A DNA stretch of 64,000 nt from Metabacillus mangrovi (GTDB lineage Bacteria > Bacillota > Bacilli > Bacillales > Bacillaceae): assembly GCF_009711125.1 (NCBI RefSeq), contig NZ_WMIB01000001.1, forward strand, positions 124,001-188,000. The letters run 5' to 3'. Made by a program: the position numbers and the translations under genes. Of this stretch, positions 60,758 to 64,000 are shown piece by piece (the stretch's first letter is position 1; every line of letters begins with the position of its first letter). The notes under the pieces are model-generated. The model was not told the origin of the DNA and made no database searches. It saw only the letters and a list, made by a program, of their open reading frames with translations.

Positions 60758-60787
60758 ATTATAATGTTTATTTAGAACATAGTTCAA
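60758..60787 (-). promoter_or_regulatory. Promoter of rtp overlapping a Ter-like site
   Basis: TTGAAC (60787-60782) and TATAAT (60763-60758) are spaced 18 bp on the minus strand. The first Ter-like 17-mer (60768-60784) covers the spacer and part of the -35 box, so RTP bound there would block transcription. Confidence 0.65.
60768..60784 (-). promoter_or_regulatory. Ter-like site 1
   Basis: The plus strand reads TTATTTAGAACATAGTT; on the minus strand the core is CTATGTTCTAAAT, which differs by one base from the B. subtilis Ter core CTATGTACYAAAT as I recall it. It is repeated exactly at 60837-60853. Confidence 0.65.
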
Positions 60788-60836
60788 GAAAAAAGGTTAT
60801 CGCTTCCTGTTTATTTAGTTGGCATCATCTAGTTGG

Positions 60837-60853
60837 TTATTTAGAACATAGTT
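60837..60853 (-). promoter_or_regulatory. Ter-like site 2
   Basis: This is an exact copy of the 17-mer at 60768-60784, in the same orientation and 69 bp away. A partial copy TTATTTAG lies at 60811-60818 between them. Confidence 0.65.
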
Positions 60854-60892
60854 TTATTCATTCATTTTTATTTACATAACATGATTATTCCA

Positions 60893-60926
60893 TCAAAAAA
60901 ACCGCCCTCATACAAAGGCGGTTTTC
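60893..60926 (-). terminator. Terminator of cobT
   Basis: ACCGCC (60901-60906) and GGCGGT (60917-60922) arms are followed on the minus strand by TTTTTTT, one base beyond the cobT stop. Confidence 0.85.
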
Positions 60927-61967
60927 TTACGTTACATTTATTCCTGCTTTCTCGAATGTTGCCATTTCCGAAAGCATTCTCACTGATCCTTTTATAATCG
61001 GATAAGCAATGGCGGCTCCGCTTCCTTCCCCAAGCCTCAGCTGCAGCTGCAGCAAAGGTTTGAGGCCCAGCCATTCCAGTGCTGTTTTGTGCCCGGGCTC
61101 TTCAGACTGATGGCCTGCGATCAAGTATCCTTTTATGTCTGGGTTAATGAGTACAGCAAGACAGGCAGCAGCTGTACAGATGAATCCATCGAGCAGGACG
61201 GGCACTCTATGCTCGGCAGCTGCGATGATGGCACCGCACATGCCCGCTATCTCCAGGCCCCCTGCTGCTGACAGCAGCTCAACCGCATTGCTGCGGTCGG
61301 GATTGTGCATGGTTAGTGCTTTTCGGATCAGGTTTGCCTTTTTTTCTTGGGCTTCTGCAGTAATACCTGTTCCCTTCCCGGTGACTTCCCCGGGATCCTT
61401 ACCTGTGATTGCTGCGGTAAGAGCAGCTGCAGAGGTGGTGTTTCCTATCCCCATTTCCCCCGGGATGAGGCAGCGTACCCCTGCATCAATCAGTTCCGCG
61501 GCAAGTCTTTTACCGGTGAGGATTGCGGATTCTGCTTCTTCAGCAGTCATCGCTTTTTCCTTTAAAAAGTTTCCTGTACCGTTCCTGATCCGGCAGTTTT
61601 CAACTCCGGGATCCTGTTTTTCTTCCTTGATTCCGATATCTGCCACTTTCAGCCGGGCATCAATCATCCTTGCAAATACATTGATGGCAGCACCCCCTGC
61701 GGCAAAATTTGCAGCCATTAAAGCTGTGACTTCCGAGGGGAAAGCGGATATTCCTTCTTCTGCAATGCCATGATCAGCAGCGAAAACCAATATACCGGGC
61801 GGTTCAGCTGCCGGGAACGGATTCCCTGTAATTTCCGCTATTTTTACAGCGATGTCTTCCATCCTGCCAAGGCTCCCCGGAGGCTTGGTCAACTGATTCA
61901 GATGATCTTCTGCTTTCTTTCCTGAGGCTTTGTCTAATGGCGGGATTTCCGTCAGTAAATGATTCAT
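60927..61967 (-). CDS. cobT: Nicotinate-nucleotide--dimethylbenzimidazole phosphoribosyltransferase
   Basis: CobT makes alpha-ribazole phosphate for the lower loop of cobalamin. The 346-residue protein has the family segments LTKPPGSLGRMEDIAVKIAEITGNP, VFAADHGIAEEGISAFPSEVT, PGEMGIGNTTSAAALTAAI, GFICTAAACLAV, AGHQSEEPGHK and LRLGEGSGAAIAYPI, including the catalytic Glu. The ATG at 61967 follows GGGGAG; the longer frame overlaps the phosphatase gene. No other cobalamin genes or cobalamin riboswitch are nearby. Confidence 0.93.
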   Translation of the reverse strand: MNHLLTEIPPLDKASGKKAEDHLNQLTKPPGSLGRMEDIAVKIAEITGNPFPAAEPPGILVFAADHGIAEEGISAFPSEVTALMAANFAAGGAAINVFARMIDARLKVADIGIKEEKQDPGVENCRIRNGTGNFLKEKAMTAEEAESAILTGKRLAAELIDAGVRCLIPGEMGIGNTTSAAALTAAITGKDPGEVTGKGTGITAEAQEKKANLIRKALTMHNPDRSNAVELLSAAGGLEIAGMCGAIIAAAEHRVPVLLDGFICTAAACLAVLINPDIKGYLIAGHQSEEPGHKTALEWLGLKPLLQLQLRLGEGSGAAIAYPIIKGSVRMLSEMATFEKAGINVT

Positions 61968-61980
61968 TTCTGCTCCCCGC

Positions 61981-62832
61981 TCAATCTTGTAGAAAATGTT
62001 CCAGGGCGTAGGCAACGCCATGGTCATTGTTTGACAAGGTTTCTTTATCACACATTTTCTTCACGTCCGGGTCTGCATTGCCCATTGCAATGGAAAGGCC
62101 TGCTGCCTCAAGCATCGGCACATCGTTAAAGTTATCTCCGATCGCAACCGTATCTTCCATTGGAATTCCCAGATGAGCAGCCATGATCTCCAGCGCTTTG
62201 CCTTTATGTCCATCCGGATTCATAATTTCAAGATTAGAAGGTCCAGATGAAGTCGGTGCGATTCCCTTTATCTCTTCCAGTTTGGGCAATAGAGTGTTTT
62301 TAACGGCCGGATCAAGGGTCAGGATAAAGAATTTCTGTATGGACAGATCCTTTTTGTCCAACAGTTCATCTATATGACTTAAATGCTTGATCACCTCGTC
62401 CGCTTTCGGCTGTTCTGTGATCCGTTTGTATTCATTCTCCGGCAGGGAGTCCCGGCCATCCCATGCATCAACGGCCGCGATCGTTCGTTCCGCCCAGTCT
62501 GTCAGGACATAGATCCCTTCACTGGTGTAGATTTTGTATGGCACGTTTTTACTGTCAAGCAGTTGGGCTGCATCTTTTGCTGCTTCAGGGACTATTGATA
62601 TTCTGGATAAAAGTTCTCCATTTGAGTAAACAGCTGTTCCATTGCTTCCGGCAAGGTCAAGCTGAAGGTCCGAATCGGCGAGAACAGCTTGAATATCTTC
62701 CGGTGCTCTTCCTGAGCAAATCATGATATGGTGCTCTTTTTGGGCATTTAACAGAGCATCACGGTTTTCCTTAGATATTTTGATCCGTGAAGACAGCAAT
62801 GTTCCGTCCAGATCAATCGCAATCAATTTCAT
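61981..62832 (-). CDS. Cof-type HAD phosphatase
   Basis: The 283-residue protein starts with the HAD motif I MKLIAIDLDGTLLSSRIKIS and has CSGRA as motif II, then the Cof-subfamily end GHKGKALEIMAAHLGIPMEDTVAIGDNFNDVPMLEAAGLSIAMGNADPDVK. Relatives dephosphorylate sugar phosphates or flavin-type substrates. The ATG at 62832 follows AAGGAGAACTGTTG. It lies 13 bases before cobT, and a role in alpha-ribazole phosphate dephosphorylation is possible but unproven. Confidence 0.85.
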   Translation of the reverse strand: MKLIAIDLDGTLLSSRIKISKENRDALLNAQKEHHIMICSGRAPEDIQAVLADSDLQLDLAGSNGTAVYSNGELLSRISIVPEAAKDAAQLLDSKNVPYKIYTSEGIYVLTDWAERTIAAVDAWDGRDSLPENEYKRITEQPKADEVIKHLSHIDELLDKKDLSIQKFFILTLDPAVKNTLLPKLEEIKGIAPTSSGPSNLEIMNPDGHKGKALEIMAAHLGIPMEDTVAIGDNFNDVPMLEAAGLSIAMGNADPDVKKMCDKETLSNNDHGVAYALEHFLQD

Positions 62833-62921
62833 CAACAGTTCTCCTTTATGTACCATTGTTATGTTCCATAAATCATGATACACACAATCTGGGCATTCGT
62901 CATGCAAGAATGGGAAAAGGA

Positions 62922-62954
62922 CCAAAAAACCGGCCCATTCTCATATGGGCCGGC
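62922..62954 (-). terminator. Terminator of proA
   Basis: CCGGCCCAT (62930-62938) and ATGGGCCGG (62945-62953) form a 9-bp stem followed on the minus strand by TTTTTT. Confidence 0.85.
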
Positions 62955-62961
62955 TGAAATT

Positions 62962-64000
62962 TCAGCGGATCTGTCCATTTCCTCTTAATTTAATTTTCAC
63001 TGTAGTGAGTGCCGGCAGACCCATTGGTCCTCTGGCATGGAGTTTTTGGGTGGAAATGCCGATCTCGGCACCGAATCCTAGTGCACTCCCGTCCGTAAAC
63101 CTTGTAGAAGCATTGTGATAAACGGCAGCTGCGTCAACGCGGTTTAAGAATTCTTCGGCTGTCTGTTCATCTTCTGTAATAATCGCTTCCGAGTGCTTCG
63201 TTCCATATTCGTTAATGTGGCCGATAGCCTCATCCAGTCCGCTGACAACTTTCATTGCAATATCAAGGCTTAAGTATTCGTCTGTCCAATCTTTCTCTTC
63301 GGCTTTCTTAGCCCCGTCCATGTGCTGCACAGCAGTTTCATCCCCATGTACTTGAATTCCATGCGCATTAAATGCTGCGTTTAATACATCCTTGTACTTT
63401 TTCAGCCATTTTTCGTGAATGAGGAGGGTTTCTGCCGCATTACAAACAGCAGGACGGTCTGTCTTGGCATTGATCAGGATCGGCAGTGCTTTATCTGCGT
63501 CCGCATTCTCATCAATGTACAGGTGACAGTTCCCTACTCCTGTTTCTAATACCGGCACCGTTGCATTTTCTACAACCGCCTGAATCAGTGCGCCGCCTCC
63601 GCGCGGAATGAGGACATCAATGTGTTCTTTCATCGTGAACAGCTCTCTGGCAGCTTCCCGATCTGTACTGGAAATGAACTGCACAGCCTCTTCCGGCAAC
63701 TTTGTATGGGTAAGCCCTTCCCTTAAAATACGGGCTATGGCCGCATTAGAATGGATTGCGGAAGAGCCGCCTTTCAAAACGATCGCGTTGCCCGATTTTA
63801 TTGCAAGCCCTGCTGCATCAGCTGTGACATTAGGTCTTGCTTCATAGATCATGCCAATCACGCCAAGCGGCACAGAGACCTTTTCCGCTTCCAGTCCATT
63901 GTCGAGAATCCATTTTTCAAGGGTAACTCCAGAAGGATCCTCAAGCTCGGAAACTTGTCTCAGACCTTCCGAAAAGCCTTTTATCCTCTCTTCATCCAGC
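62962..64000 (-). CDS. proA: Gamma-glutamyl phosphate reductase, 5' end outside window
   Basis: ProA reduces gamma-glutamyl phosphate to glutamate semialdehyde for proline synthesis. The C-terminal 346 or so residues are present; the reading frame runs open to the window edge. The catalytic Cys is in TDRPAVCNAAETLLIHE, and VSVPLGVIGMIYEARPNVTADAAGLAIKSGNAIVLKGG is a typical segment, as is SALGFGAEIGISTQKLHARGPMGLPALTTVK near the end. proB would be expected upstream, outside the window. Confidence 0.96.
   Translation of the reverse strand, partial: LDEERIKGFSEGLRQVSELEDPSGVTLEKWILDNGLEAEKVSVPLGVIGMIYEARPNVTADAAGLAIKSGNAIVLKGGSSAIHSNAAIARILREGLTHTKLPEEAVQFISSTDREAARELFTMKEHIDVLIPRGGGALIQAVVENATVPVLETGVGNCHLYIDENADADKALPILINAKTDRPAVCNAAETLLIHEKWLKKYKDVLNAAFNAHGIQVHGDETAVQHMDGAKKAEEKDWTDEYLSLDIAMKVVSGLDEAIGHINEYGTKHSEAIITEDEQTAEEFLNRVDAAAVYHNASTRFTDGSALGFGAEIGISTQKLHARGPMGLPALTTVKIKLRGNGQIR

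Noticed and set aside
61968-61980. Cobalamin riboswitch in front of cobT
   Set aside because: The gap upstream of cobT is only 13 bases and the phosphatase gene comes before it; no B12-box-like sequence was seen.

Overview
The window looks like a chromosomal segment of a spore-forming Bacillaceae bacterium. The evidence is hutP and HutP-type antitermination, a murQ/murR/murP cell-wall recovery operon, csoR-copZ-copA, adaA-adaB, a Spo0M-family gene with a sigma-W type promoter, and a replication terminator protein gene (rtp). The proteins match B. subtilis families closely in length and motifs but differ enough that this is a relative, not B. subtilis itself. There are no rRNA or tRNA genes, no prophage and no CRISPR array. 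The only mobile DNA seen is the tail of a TnpB-type (IS200/IS605-like) element.

Layout. 0-3.4 kb (+): end of a sugar-acid catabolic set (enolase-superfamily dehydratase, aldehyde dehydrogenase, iron alcohol dehydrogenase). 3.6-5 kb (+): a SteT-like amino-acid exchanger. 5.1-11.1 kb (-): the histidine utilisation operon hutP-hutH-hutU-hutI-hutG, with a HutP-type antiterminator between hutP and hutH. 11.2-20 kb (-): murein recovery operon murQ-murR-murP-mupG-amiE-nagZ-namZ. 20.1-21.9 kb (-): methyltransferase, DUF1292 and GIY-YIG genes. 21.9-27.1 kb (-): fdhD-moaA-formate/nitrite channel-moeA-mobB-moaE-moaD. 27.5-31.3 kb (-): csoR-copZ-copA plus a His-rich exported protein. 31.5-34.5 kb (+): an FAD oxidoreductase, then moaB-mobA-moaC, which completes the molybdenum cofactor pathway begun on the other side of the copper genes. 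34.5-37 kb: a membrane protein, a tnpB remnant with its structured 3' end, and adaA-adaB. 37-48.5 kb: three luciferase-like monooxygenases, small conserved proteins, a YbeC-like permease, a PQQ sugar dehydrogenase, a TerD-zinc ribbon-TerB fusion and a cardiolipin synthase. 48.5-59.9 kb: mostly house-keeping and stress genes (quinone reductase, rpiA, peroxiredoxin, TetR regulator, Spo0M-like, SGNH hydrolase, YueD-like reductase, VanW, PanE, EamA and MFS transporters, UPF0316). 59.9-64 kb: a 21-bp tandem repeat array, rtp with two Ter-like sites in its upstream region, cobT, a Cof-type phosphatase and the start-truncated proA.

How the genes work together. The mur operon appears able both to digest wall fragments outside the cell (NamZ, NagZ, AmiE) and to import and split a phosphorylated disaccharide (MurP, MupG), with MurQ removing the lactyl ether. 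The two molybdenum cofactor clusters together with FdhD and a formate channel point to a formate dehydrogenase encoded elsewhere. The rtp gene places the window in the replication terminus region. The points most worth follow-up are the Ter-like repeats at rtp, the two tandem arrays of about 21-bp period, the hybrid mur operon, the TnpB relic with duplicated flanks, the TerD-TerB fusion and a 31-residue gene with its own strong ribosome site and terminator.
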